Assembly (NCBI RefSeq): GCF_937952055.1
Contig: NZ_CALFYO010000006.1
Location: 1 to 56,639 of the forward strand
Direction of reading: 5' to 3'
Length of the DNA: 56,639 bases
From: an uncultured Piscinibacter sp.
GTDB taxonomy: Bacteria > Pseudomonadota > Gammaproteobacteria > Burkholderiales > Burkholderiaceae_C
The notes below the pieces were generated by a model that did not search any database, was not told where the DNA came from, and worked only from the letters and a program-made list of their open reading frames with translations. Position 1 is the first letter of the stretch; the number at the start of each line of letters is the position of its first letter. The translations under genes were made by a program, and so were the position numbers. Of this stretch, positions 28,774 through 39,500 are shown in pieces.

Positions 28774-30353
28774 TCGAGCGGCTGCCATGCGCTGACCGTG
28801 CGGAAACGGGTGGCGCCGGCGCTGGCGGCGTCGACGGCGACGATGTGGCCGCCGAGCGCGCCGATGCGGCGGTCCGGGCCGTAGCTCAGCGGCGGCACGG
28901 CGTCGGTGCGGAAGTCGCGCAGCGCCTCCAGGCTCTCGACCAGCCGCTCGCGGCCCAGCGCGCGGCCGCTGCGGCGCACGCCCTCGGCGAGCAGCGCCGC
29001 GGCAGCGTAGGCCGCCACCTGCGTGGCGAGCCCGGCGGAGGGCAGCGCGTGCCGGGTGCGGAAGGCCTCGAAGCGGCTGCCGGCACGCAGCGCCTCGCCC
29101 GGCGCCGACGGGTAGGCGAGCAGGATGCGCCCCGCGAAGCCGGCCGGCGCGCGCACCGCGGCGCGCGCGCCGAGCGCGCCGGGCAGCAGCACGGTCGGGT
29201 GGCGGCCACGCGCGTCGGCAGCGCGCAGGAAGGCCTCGAGCTCGGCCTCGCCGGCGAGGAAGACCACCACCCCGGCGCGGCTCGCCGCCAGCGCCGCCAG
29301 CGCCGCCTCGGCATCGAAGCGGCCGCTCGCCGGGCGGTGCGCAGCCAGCGCGGCACAGCGCACGCGCTCGCATTGCTGCCGCAGCGCTGCGGCCAGCGGC
29401 TCGTGGGCGGCATCGTCGGGTGCCACCAGCAGCAGCGGCACGCCGGGCGCCGCCTGCGTGGCGTACACGGCCAGCGTGCGCACCAGCTCGCGCAGGCCGG
29501 CCTGCACGAAGAAGGTGTAGCGCGGGTTGCCTTCGGCCGGCACCGCGCCCGCCCCGAGCGGACCGACCACCGGCACGCGCTGCGCTTCCGCCAGCGGCAG
29601 CAGTTCGGCTTCGGCACCCGGCGTCATCGGCGCGAGCAGCGCCAGCACGTCGCCGCCGGCCAGCATCTCGTTCCAGCGCCTGGCGAGCTCCTCGCGCGGC
29701 GCGGCGGCGTCGACCGCCACCAGTTCGAGCCGGCGGCCGTACAGCCCGCCGCCTTCGTTGAGGTCGGCCAGGTAGGCGTCCAGCACGCGCCGCGCCATCG
29801 TGCCGCTGTCGGCCTGCGGTCCGGACAGCGGCAGCAGCGTGCCCAGGCGCAGCGCGCCGGCCGCGACGCCCGGATCGTGGTCGTGCTCCAGCCGCTTCAG
29901 GTAGGCGACCAGGTTGTCCTGGTCCTCGCGGCCGAGCGCGTAGCGCGGCATGCCGGGGTCCAGCGCCTGGCCGGCCGGGTCGAGGCCCTGCGTCACCGCG
30001 CGCAGCAGGCTGCGCTCGTCGAAGGGCGGATGGCTGCGGCCGCTGTCGTGACGGTGGCCATAGGCCTTGGTCAGCTCCGACCAGGTGATCACCGGCGGCA
30101 GCAGGCCGCCCTCGGGGCGCCCCAGGCCGTCGCGGCCATGGCAGTTGGCGCACGGCACCACGCGCCCGGGCACCGGCATGTTCACGGCGCCAACGCGCGC
30201 ACTCACCTCGTGGCCGCTGGCGCCCATGCCTTCGCGGTAGAGGCGCTGCCCGGCGCGTTCCTGCGCCGTGAGCTCGACGGCTGCGGCCGCCAGCGACAGC
30301 GCACCACACGCCAGCAGCGCGAGCCCGCGACCCAGGCGCGCCCGGGCGGTCAT
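28770..30353 (-). CDS. Cytochrome c domain fused to a type-1 periplasmic substrate-binding domain
   Basis: A 527-residue secreted protein. After the signal peptide there is a class I cytochrome c domain with heme motif CANCH (Cys68, Cys71, His72) and a likely axial Met134 (DPGMPRYALG). From about residue 165 it continues as a Leu/Ile/Val-type periplasmic binding protein fold (LRLGTLLPLSGPQADSG, VDAYLADLNEGGGLYGRRLELV). Each half is common alone, the fusion is not. In this operon it may carry electrons away from the multicopper oxidase or sense a ligand. Leptothrix mofC also has a heme motif, which supports an electron-transfer role. It is 3 bp from the upstream SCO gene. Confidence 0.9.
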   Translation of the reverse strand: MTARARLGRGLALLACGALSLAAAAVELTAQERAGQRLYREGMGASGHEVSARVGAVNMPVPGRVVPCANCHGRDGLGRPEGGLLPPVITWSELTKAYGHRHDSGRSHPPFDERSLLRAVTQGLDPAGQALDPGMPRYALGREDQDNLVAYLKRLEHDHDPGVAAGALRLGTLLPLSGPQADSGTMARRVLDAYLADLNEGGGLYGRRLELVAVDAAAPREELARRWNEMLAGGDVLALLAPMTPGAEAELLPLAEAQRVPVVGPLGAGAVPAEGNPRYTFFVQAGLRELVRTLAVYATQAAPGVPLLLVAPDDAAHEPLAAALRQQCERVRCAALAAHRPASGRFDAEAALAALAASRAGVVVFLAGEAELEAFLRAADARGRHPTVLLPGALGARAAVRAPAGFAGRILLAYPSAPGEALRAGSRFEAFRTRHALPSAGLATQVAAYAAAALLAEGVRRSGRALGRERLVESLEALRDFRTDAVPPLSYGPDRRIGALGGHIVAVDAASAGATRFRTVSAWQPLE

Positions 30354-30356
30354 CGG

Positions 30357-30971
30357 TCAGGGTGCGCGGGGCGCGACGGCACCGACCCGCGCGTCGAGCT
30401 CGCCGACGCGGCGCAATTGCTCGGCGATCACCGCCGGCGGCGCGTCGGGACGGATCTTCACCCAGCGGTCGGTGCGCAGGTTGCCGACGATCAGGCCGGT
30501 GAAGTGCTCCTCGCGCGTATCGGTGTAGGCGCCGAGCCGCTTGGTCACCAGGTCGATGTTCGCCTTGGTGCCGCTGAGCCACAGCCACTGCGGGTCGACG
30601 GCGCCGTGCTTGCGCGCGAAGGCGGCCATGGTCTGCGGCGTTTCGCGCTCCGGGTCGATGGTGACCGAGACGTAGCGCACCTCGCTCGCCTGCGCGCCCA
30701 GCAGTTGCCGCGCCTGCAGCAGCTTGTGCGTGATCAGCGGGCAGGAGTCGCCGCACTCGGTGAACACGAAGTTCACCAGCACCACGCGGTCCTTCAGCAC
30801 GTCGGAGAAGAAGCGCAGCGAGCGGCCGTCCTGCGCCTGCAGCACGGTGTCGGTGAAGTAGCCGCGCGCTTTCGCCTCGCGCGCCGCGGCGTCCTGGGCG
30901 GATGCCGCCAGCGGCAGCGCCGCGAAGGCGGCCAGGGCCGCCGCGAGGAACAGATGTCGGCGCGTCGCCAT
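30357..30971 (-). CDS. SCO1/SenC-family copper chaperone 1
   Basis: A 204-residue thioredoxin-fold protein with a signal peptide (LFLAAALAAFAALPLAASA) and the SCO copper ligands: Cys73 and Cys77 in ECGDSC and a distal His156. SCO proteins deliver copper to oxidases or keep their thiols reduced. The start at 30971 lies 1 bp after the stop of a second SCO gene. Next to a giant multicopper oxidase, copper insertion into that oxidase is the natural inference. Confidence 0.93.
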   Translation of the reverse strand: MATRRHLFLAAALAAFAALPLAASAQDAAAREAKARGYFTDTVLQAQDGRSLRFFSDVLKDRVVLVNFVFTECGDSCPLITHKLLQARQLLGAQASEVRYVSVTIDPERETPQTMAAFARKHGAVDPQWLWLSGTKANIDLVTKRLGAYTDTREEHFTGLIVGNLRTDRWVKIRPDAPPAVIAEQLRRVGELDARVGAVAPRAP

Positions 30972-30972
30972 C

Positions 30973-31596
30973 TCAGCCTCCGGCGCGCGCGCTGCGCTGC
31001 TGGTCGAGGCGGCGCACATGCTCGGCCAGCTTCTTCGGATCCGGCAGGCCCGAGAAGCGCGTCCAGCCGCCGCTTCGGCCGTCGCCCACCAGCATCATCT
31101 GCGGGTGCTGGGTGAAGTCCGGCGTGTAGGCGCCCAGGCCCTTGAGCACCTCGTTGACCGCCACCGGCGAGCCGGTCATCCAGCTCCAGCCGGGGCCGGC
31201 GCCGAACTTCGCCGCGTAGGCCTTCAGCTTCTGCGGCGTGTCCCGCACCGGGTCGACGGTGATCGTGACCAGCACGACGTCGCGGCCGACGCGCTCGCCG
31301 AGCTGCGTCTGCAGATCGGCGAAGATCGCCGAGGCCAGCGGGCAGACCGTGGTGCAGGTGGTGTAGACGAAGTCGACCACCACGATGCGCGAGCCGATCA
31401 CCTCCCGCTGCAGGTTCAGCGCGCGCCCGTCCTGGTCGACCAGCTTGGTGTCCAGGCCGCGCACCGTCACCGCGCCGGGCGGCGGCGCCTCGTGGTGCTG
31501 GTGCATCTCGTGCGCCGCCGCGATGCCGGTCAGCGCCGCGCAGAGGGCCAGCAGCAGGCGGGGCACGGCAGTGCGGCGGCGGATCGGTCGGTGCAT
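30973..31596 (-). CDS. SCO1/SenC-family copper chaperone 2
   Basis: A 207-residue SCO protein with a signal peptide, a His/Met-rich segment right after it (HEMHQHHE), copper ligands Cys81 and Cys85 in TTCTTVC, and distal His164 (TQHPQMM). It differs from the adjacent SCO copy in its His-rich N-terminus, which may bind additional copper. It lies 11 bp after the beta-propeller gene. Confidence 0.93.
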   Translation of the reverse strand: MHRPIRRRTAVPRLLLALCAALTGIAAAHEMHQHHEAPPPGAVTVRGLDTKLVDQDGRALNLQREVIGSRIVVVDFVYTTCTTVCPLASAIFADLQTQLGERVGRDVVLVTITVDPVRDTPQKLKAYAAKFGAGPGWSWMTGSPVAVNEVLKGLGAYTPDFTQHPQMMLVGDGRSGGWTRFSGLPDPKKLAEHVRRLDQQRSARAGG

Positions 31597-31607
31597 GGAC
31601 GTTCCTC

Positions 31608-33521
31608 TCAGTGGCGGTTGGCCGGCGCCACGGCGCGCAGCGTCAGGTAGGGCAGTTCGTTCGCCGGCGCCTTCAGCGACGGCGAGCCGGCATGCACATA
31701 GTAGGCGCCGGCCTCGGCGAGCCTGAGCTGCGCCTCGTAGACACCGTCGCCGATCTCGCGCGCCGGCACCTCGGTGCGGCCGCGGCCGGGCGCCAGGTAG
31801 TACTGCACGCGCGCGTCGCGCAGTCCCGCCCGCGGCGCGCCGCTGCCCGGCTCGACGAGGCGGAAGCGCAACGCCAACGTCTGGCCGCTGCTCACCGTGC
31901 GCTCGTCGATCAGGTATTCCACCGCCACCGGCCGGCGTTCGCGCGCCAGCTGCGGATCGCGGTCGACCTCGGCGCTGAAGCAGTGCAGCAGCTTGGGCGA
32001 GTCGAGCTGGAAGGCGACGTCGAAGCGGCCCGACGCGGGCAGCTTGACCTGCGCGGCGTAGACGCCGGGCTCGACCTCCTTCAGGCTGCGGTCCACCACC
32101 GTGATCGCGCGCGCCTCGTAGCCGCGCGCCAGGTAGTTGCTCGAGGGCGCGTTCATGCCCTCCATGTAGAAGTAGGTGGTGTTGTCCGACGGGCTGACGA
32201 CGAACACCGCCGCCTCCGCGCTGGCCGGCGAGATGGAGTCGGCCAGCACCAGGTCGCCGGCGAACTTCGGCGCCGCCGCGCCGGCGGCGAAGGACTGCAC
32301 CGTCGGCTTCTTGCCGCGGCCCAGCGTGCCCAGGTTGACCATCATGACGCGCTCGCTGTCGAGCAGGCGCACGTAGGCGAAGCCGCGCGTGAAGTTGAGC
32401 TGGAAGGGCTGGCCCGGCAGGTCCAGCGTGTGCACCAGTTCGTCGCTCGACGCATCCAGCACGAACACCTTCTGCGCCGAGGGGTTGAGCACCAGAGCGT
32501 GGCGGCCGTCGGGCGAGAAACGCATCGGCCCGATGCCCGTCTGCAGCGCGATGCGCTTGCGCACCTCGCGGCCCTCGCCGTCGAGCACCGCCACGCTGCC
32601 GTCGCGGCCGTCGGCCACGTACAGCGAGCGCGACAGCGCGCTGTAGGCCAGCGCGATCGGCATCGGTCCGGTGCTCACGTCGCGCAGCTTGCGCTGGCTG
32701 GCGGCGTCGATCACGCTGACGGTGCCGGCGTCGCGGTTGCTGACGAACACGTGCCGGCTGTCGGCCGACACGGCGATCTCGTGGTGGCCGGCGCCGGTGG
32801 GCAGTTGCGCCACCACCTTCAGCGTGTCGGCATCGATCGCGGTGACGCCGCTGCGGCCGGCCTCGCGCGCGTCGTTGCCGACCCAGAGGTACTTGCCGTC
32901 GGGCTGCAATGCCACGCGCATCGGCTCCGGGCCCGCCTCGACGTTGACGCGCAGCTTGAAGGTCTCGGTGTCGACCACCGCCACCTTGCCGGCGCGCGGC
33001 ATGCTGACGTACAGCGCCTTGCGCCCATCATCCTGCGCCCAGTCCATGCCCGGCTGCTCGATGCGCAGCTGCGCCAGCGTGCTGGTGCTGCCGGCCATCG
33101 ACACGTTGGGGTCGATGACGGTCAGGCTGTTGTCCTTGTTGAGCACCACCATCGAGTAGCTGTTCAGGTCGACGATCGGGCGGATGCCGACCACGCCCTT
33201 CAGGTACAGCGCGATCTTGTCGCGGCAGGAGCGCACCTGCGGGCCATCGCCGCGCGCGCGGATCAGCTCGGCCAGGTCCATCCAGGCCGCCGGCACCGCA
33301 CCGCGCACCGGCTGCCCACTCATCTCGTCGACGATCTGGAAGCGCACCTCGGCGACGCCACCCTCCACCAGCCTGGTCGCCCCGCCGACGGGCCGCGCGC
33401 TGAAGCGCACCTCCACGCCGTCCTTGGCCACGCGCTGCGGCTCGGCGGCCGCCGCGAGGCCGGCCGCCACCGCCATGGCGATGGCGACCGCACGCTTGCT
33501 CCCTGCTCGGCTCGTCATCAT
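31608..33521 (-). CDS. YncE-like beta-propeller secreted protein with C-terminal beta-sandwich region
   Basis: A 637-residue protein with a signal peptide (AVAIAMAVAAGLAAA). Its middle carries repeated YVTN/NHL-type blades (RVALQPDGKYLWVGND, IAVSADSRHVFVSNRDAGTVSVID, MRFSPDGRHALVLN), as in YncE or cytochrome d1-like propellers. The C-terminal part (about 430-637) looks like tandem immunoglobulin-like beta domains. No heme motif is seen. It is 8 bp downstream of the oxidase gene and probably acts with it outside the cytoplasm; its biochemical role is unknown. Two adjacent ATG codons mark the start. Confidence 0.85.
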   Translation of the reverse strand: MMTSRAGSKRAVAIAMAVAAGLAAAAEPQRVAKDGVEVRFSARPVGGATRLVEGGVAEVRFQIVDEMSGQPVRGAVPAAWMDLAELIRARGDGPQVRSCRDKIALYLKGVVGIRPIVDLNSYSMVVLNKDNSLTVIDPNVSMAGSTSTLAQLRIEQPGMDWAQDDGRKALYVSMPRAGKVAVVDTETFKLRVNVEAGPEPMRVALQPDGKYLWVGNDAREAGRSGVTAIDADTLKVVAQLPTGAGHHEIAVSADSRHVFVSNRDAGTVSVIDAASQRKLRDVSTGPMPIALAYSALSRSLYVADGRDGSVAVLDGEGREVRKRIALQTGIGPMRFSPDGRHALVLNPSAQKVFVLDASSDELVHTLDLPGQPFQLNFTRGFAYVRLLDSERVMMVNLGTLGRGKKPTVQSFAAGAAAPKFAGDLVLADSISPASAEAAVFVVSPSDNTTYFYMEGMNAPSSNYLARGYEARAITVVDRSLKEVEPGVYAAQVKLPASGRFDVAFQLDSPKLLHCFSAEVDRDPQLARERRPVAVEYLIDERTVSSGQTLALRFRLVEPGSGAPRAGLRDARVQYYLAPGRGRTEVPAREIGDGVYEAQLRLAEAGAYYVHAGSPSLKAPANELPYLTLRAVAPANRH

Positions 33522-33529
33522 GGTGCGTC

Positions 33530-36500
33530 TTATTCCTGGACGCGGATGATGCCCCACAGGCCGCTGGCGTTGCCGAACGACCCCTTGTCGCGGAACAGGT
33601 AGTCGCCCTTCACCGCGTTCTCCCCGCCCGCCTTGGGCAGGCGGAAGGTGAAGTGCGTGTAGCCCTGCAGGCTCTCCTGCCCGCCCTGCGCGAAGCCCAC
33701 CGGGTTGTTGCCGATGTCGCGCGAGCCGACCAGCGGCATGCCCGCGTCGTCGAACTGCGTGCCATTGGCCACCGAGGTGCACTTGCCGGTCAGGCCGTAC
33801 ATCGCCTCGCCCGAGCACACGTACGGATCACGCTGCCAGACATGGCCGTGGATGCCCATGGTGCTGCCGCGGCTGGTGCTGTGCGGCACCGCGACGTGCA
33901 TGCGCACCTCCTGGCCCGCCTTGGCCACGAACACCGGGGTGACCGGGTCCGCGTTGCCGCTCAGCACGTTGCTGTAGGCCTGGTAAGCCTTCTCCGCGCC
34001 GCCGTAGCAGCCGGGGCCGCAGCCGGCGCCGCCGAACGGCGCGTTCGGGGCGACGCCGAGGCGGAACCACAGCGGCTCGATGCCGTAGTTGAACGCCATG
34101 GCGCTGTTCTCCTGGCTGTCCTCCGGCATGCCCGCGCCTTCGCCGTTCATGTGCTCGACGGGGAAGCCGTCGGCGTAGCGGTGGTTCAGGTTCTTCGTCA
34201 TCACCAGCGCGAAGTCACGGTACTGGTATTGCGTTCCATCCTCCTTCGTGGCAGTGACCGTCGCCTGCGCATGCTGATTCGCGTCCTCCGTCCAGGTGGC
34301 GCCCTTGGGCAGGACGACGAGCGAACCCACCAGCGACTTCTGGCCCTGCTTCACCTTGTCGGCCGGCATCAGGCCGACGCCGCCGAACTCCACCGGCGTG
34401 GCGATGAGCTTCACGCCGTTGCCGTCGCGAATGGCGCTGACGTCGCCCGCATACCAGCGGTACACCGCCTTCTTACCGGCCTTGCCCGTCGCCGGGTCGA
34501 CCGGGCTCACCGTCTGCTCGATGTTGCCGCCGATGTTGGCGCCGTCGTCCTGGGTCACGTCCATGGCGACCAGCTGCGCGTGCAGGCCCACGGTGCTGGA
34601 CGGGCGCACCAGGTTGGTGTCGAACGGCACCGAGCCCTCGGCGCGGTTGCGGTCACGCTTGACCGCGCCGATCAGCGTGCCCAGCGTGGGCAGGTCGGGG
34701 GCGACCTGCGGCAGCCGGTTGTACAGCGTCACCTCCACGCACTCGCCGGCGGCGGCACGCAGGATCAGCGGCTCGACCTTCTGGTCCGTCTTCAGCTTCA
34801 CCGGGCAGGACGGGTTGGCCGTTCCCGGCGTGCCGTCCTTGGCGGTCTTGCAGGCCCCCGCCCGCGGGTTGATCGGCTCCAGGTCATTGAGGCGCACGTA
34901 CAGCATGGCCGTCGGGTCGTGGATCGGGCCGGCGTGGCCGCCGAGCACGGTGTCCTCCTCGCCGTGTTCACCCGGAATCGTCACCTGCGGGATGGCCGTG
35001 GTGCGCGAGTTGTAGACCAGCGTGCCGCCGTCCGGGTTGACGGCCGCGCCGTTGTGCTGCGTGCTGTTGCCCCACGCGATGCTCACGCCCGGCGGCTTGG
35101 GCAGCAGGTCGTTGGCGAGCATCGCCACCACGTCGTACTTGCGCGCCGTCGCCGCAGCGTCGGCCGGACACACGCCCACGAATTGGGAGCTGTTGGTGAT
35201 GGTCGGCGACTTCGTGACGGGGTTGTTCGGCAGCGCCCAGAGGTCGTCGCGCTTCACGGAGTAGTGACGCAGCAGGCCCCACATGCCCGTCCACCAGCCG
35301 TCCATCGAGGCATCCAGGCTGTAGGCGTGGTCCTTCACGCCGCCGTTCTTCACCTGCTGCACCGCCGGAACGATCGGCGCGGCGAAGGTGAACTGCTCGG
35401 AGATGCCAGCGGCCTGGCCATTGCGCCAGCCGGAGTTGGGCGCGCGGCCGAAGCCCGAGCCCGCCTGCAGCCACTTGACGCCGTGGATGGTGGCGTTGTG
35501 CTCCTCCTCGTGGCCACCGGCCTGGATCTTCACGCGGATCATGTCGCCGTTGTAGGCGCGCATCATCGGCGTGAACGGGTCGCCGCCTTCGGTGGCCGTC
35601 GGCGCGTTCAGCGTCTTGCCCCAGAAGCCGAGCTGCGCCTCGGTCTTGTTCATCGCGTCGATCTTGCGCACGATCGGCGTCACCGTGCCCGCCTTGTCGA
35701 CCACCTTGCTCGACAGCGCGTAGGCCAGGTCGCCGGCCACGCCGTCGGCCTGTGCCCCGGCCCTGCCGTCCGGCCCGGTCTTCTTCGGATCGAACACGCG
35801 CAGCGCCACCGGCTCCTGGCGGTAGTTCACCACCATCACGCCCGGGTCCTCCACCGAGATCGCCTGCGGGCAGGGCCGCGCCGGGCAGCCCGGGATGATG
35901 CCGCCGGCCACCTCGATGGTGATGTCCGGGAACAGCGGCTTGATCTGCTGCCGCGCCGGCGGGTTGATCGCGTTGCGGAAGGTGTTGGCCAGCGCCGGCG
36001 CCGTGGCGCGCGACGGGTTGGTGGCGTCGACGACGATGGTCGCCGGCGTCGGCAGGCCGAGCGCGTCGGCGCCGACGTAGACACCGGCCTCGTAGGCGTG
36101 CTGGAAGTCGCTGTACTCGAAGTAGAACTCGCGGTGCTCCGTCACCGTCTCGGACTTCACGTTGCTGCCCAGCGGCGCGGTGGCCGGCGGCAGGATGGCC
36201 GCCTGCCAGCTCGTCGGGCCGCCGTCCCAGCGGCACGGCTTGGTGTTCGGCGCGGTCGTGCCGGCCGGCTGGGTGGTGTTGACTTCGGTCGTGCAGCCCA
36301 GGCCGCTGCCGGTCTCGTTCTGCACCCACGCCGAGCCGGCCGGCTCGGCCAGCACGGTGGCGTACAGGCCGATCTGCTGGTGCGAGGACGGGCCGTAGTG
36401 GTCGTGCGTGAAGATGATGCCCAGGCCGCGATCCACGCCCAGGGCGTTGACCACCGGGTCGGCGAACCAGCGCTGCATGGTCGTGCGCGCGCCCTTCCAC

Positions 36501-39500
36501 ACCTCGGGGAAACGCCCGCCGAGGCTCTTCGCCACGCTGCCGAAGTACGGGTGCTCCTTCGCCACCGGGCACGCCCCGGTGCCGTCACGCGGGTCGCCGC
36601 TGTCGGTGCCCACGCAGTGGTTGAAGTGGCGGATGGCGTGGATGCGCTCGCGCACCGCGCCCGGCGAGAAGGTGCCGTCCTCGTAGTTCCAGCCGTTCGC
36701 GGCACCGTCGGTGGTGGTCAGGTCCCACTTCGGCAGGTGGATGTGCTGGCCGATGATGTCGGTCGGCGTGCGCACCTGGAAGTCGTCGAGCTCGTAGTAC
36801 TCGGGCACCAGGTTGCTGTGGTGGAACACCGCGCAGTCGAAGGTGTTCAGGCGCATCACCAGCGGTTCCGGCGGCTGCTGCTTGGCGATCACCGGGCCGG
36901 CGTCTTCCCACAGCGAGATGATGCGCTGCTGCGGGTAATGGTAGCCGGCCTTGTTCAGGACGGCGTCGAACTGGATGTTCGCACCCTTGTAGATGCGCGG
37001 GGTCTGCGCGTTGAACACGCTGGCGCCGCGGGTGCTCATGCCGGTGCGGCTCTCGCCGCTGAAGAACTGGCCGAGCACGCCCTGGTTCAGCCGCGCGCCG
37101 GCGTCGTCGATGCAGGGCTCGTGATACGGCGAACCGATCGACGGCTTGGCGCCGTTGGTGATGAAGTTCGCATCGCTGACGTTGCCGTACATGTCGACCT
37201 TGGAGCTGGCGTGCTCGCGGGTGGCGTGGAAGGCCATCGCCACCTTCTCGAGGTCGGTGCCCTCCTCGGGGTAGTACACCGGCTTGGCCGCCTCGATCGT
37301 CTTCGTGAAGTCGAGGTTGTTCACCGTCACGGCCGCCACGCCGCCGTCGGCATAACCCTGCAGCGCATGGCGCGGCAGGCCGCCGTCGAAGCCGGCCGCC
37401 TGGGCCGGGTCGAGGTTGGCCCACAGACAGTTGGGGTCATTCTTGCAGCTCGGGGGATTCAGTGCCGCCACCTGCGCGGGCGTCAGCATGTCCAGCACCG
37501 GGCTGGGCGGACGCTGGCCGACCACGTCCTCGATGCCGGCGACCCAGAACGGGTAGCCGGGGTTCTTCGTGCGGTCCACGACCTTGGCATTGGAGCCGAC
37601 CACGGTGACGCCGTCAGCCGCCAACTTCTTCACCACCTCCACCTTGCCGTGCATCACCGGCAGGGCCTTGCCGGGCAGCGGCACGACGGCCGGGATCGGC
37701 ACACCCGCCACGATCTCGCCGTCAGGGTAGGCGCGTGCGCCCACCGCCGGCGTGGTGTTGGCCAGCGCCCAGCGCGTGGTGTGGTAGCCGGTGCCGGAGG
37801 CGGCCAACTGGGTGCCGGTCTCCAGCGTGTCGAGGTTGCGCCAGTGGTACCACATGCCCTGCGCGAAGTGCGGGTAGAAGTGGCAGTGGAAGATGGCGTC
37901 GCCGGCGCTCTTGTTGCGGTTGCCCGAGCCGCCGAAGTTGATCTCGTAGGTGTAGCTCGCGCCCGGGCCGATGCCCTGCGCGTCGAGGTAGTTGGAGTTG
38001 TCGTCGTTCGGGTTGTACAGCCACTGGTGGTTGTGCAGGTGGAAGACGTGCTGCTCCTTGCCGATGTGCGTGTTGCGGAACTTGACGAAGTCGCCGATGT
38101 AGCTCATGTGCACGTTCGACGGGTCTTCCGCGCCGATGACGTAGTTCGCCTTGATCCCGGTGGTCCCCGGCGGCGGCGCCTGGCCCGGCAGCAGCGCCTC
38201 GAGGCCGAGGTTGGCCGGGATGTCGACGATCAGCGCCGGGTCACCCACCGCGTACGAGGTGAGGAAGAACTCCTCGTAGGCGCAGGACAGGCAGTCGTGC
38301 ATCGGGCCCACGCCCAGGCGGTTGGCGATGATCTCGGAACCGATGCCGCCGGAGCCGTAATTGATCATGAAGCCGTCCTTGACGCCGGCCAGCACGTAGC
38401 TGAACACCGGGTCGTCGACGTAGAAGCCGGGGAAGGCCTGCGCCGCCCCGGGCTCGTCATGCCAGAGCTGCGCGAAGTCGCGGAACGGCTCCAGGCGGTT
38501 GGGCAGCGTCGGGTTGCGCCGGCCCGTGCCCTCCAGCGGGTAGGTGCCCGGCGGGAAGCTGCCGTCGGCCTCGGGCCCGACGATCACGCCGTTGATCTCC
38601 GCATGCACGATCTCGCAGGAGGTGGCGCTGGCGCACTTCATCGTGTTGAGCACCGGCAGGCCGGCCTTGCCCTCGTCGGCCCAGACGCCGCCGCTCGGGT
38701 AGGTGGCCTCGTAGTTGAGCTTGGGCTGGCCGGTGGGCAAGGTGCCGACTGTGGCCAGGCGCAACTCCTCCTCGACCACCTGGCCGCGGTAGATCTTCGC
38801 GCCGCGCGGCTCGACGATGACCTGGCCGAACAGGCCGACGGTGGAGTGGCCCTGGTTGGCGTCGGAGCCGACGGTGGCGCCCTCGCTGGTGACGATGAAC
38901 ACGCCCTCCTTCTCGGCCCACAGCTTGTAGGTGCGGCTGCCGCCCTGCGGCACCATGCTGCCCGTCTCGCTGCTGGGCGTGCCCTGGCCGCCGGTGAGGT
39001 GATTGCGGCCGACCATGCTGCTGTCGTCGTCGATGCTGTTGACGAGCTGCATGCCGGAAACGTTGAAGCCGACCACGCGCGAGGCGACCTGCTCGTCGAC
39101 CTGCACGGTGAACAGCTGGCCGGGCGCGGTGGTCAGCGGAACGTTCTTGTTCGGATTCGGCGTCGGCGTCAGCAGGTTGGTCAGGTTGACCGTCAGGCAG
39201 TCGCCCACGCGCACGCGCAGCACGATCGGCCGCGGCCGCTTGTCCGGCCGCAGCTCGACTTGGCCCGGCGTGGCCGAGCCGCCCGCGGTCAGCGGCTGGA
39301 GGCTGCTCTTGTTGATGACGTCGCGCTTGAGCGCGAACATCTTGCCGTTGACGTTCGAGGCGCCAAGCCGGTTGTACATGAGCGGCATGTCGAAGGCGAC
39401 GACATCGGCGCTGACGTTGCGCTCGCAGGTGATCGCCGCGGCGGCGGGGGCGATCCCCACGAGGGCCAGCAGCGGTGTCAGCGCAACACGGGTCAAGGCT

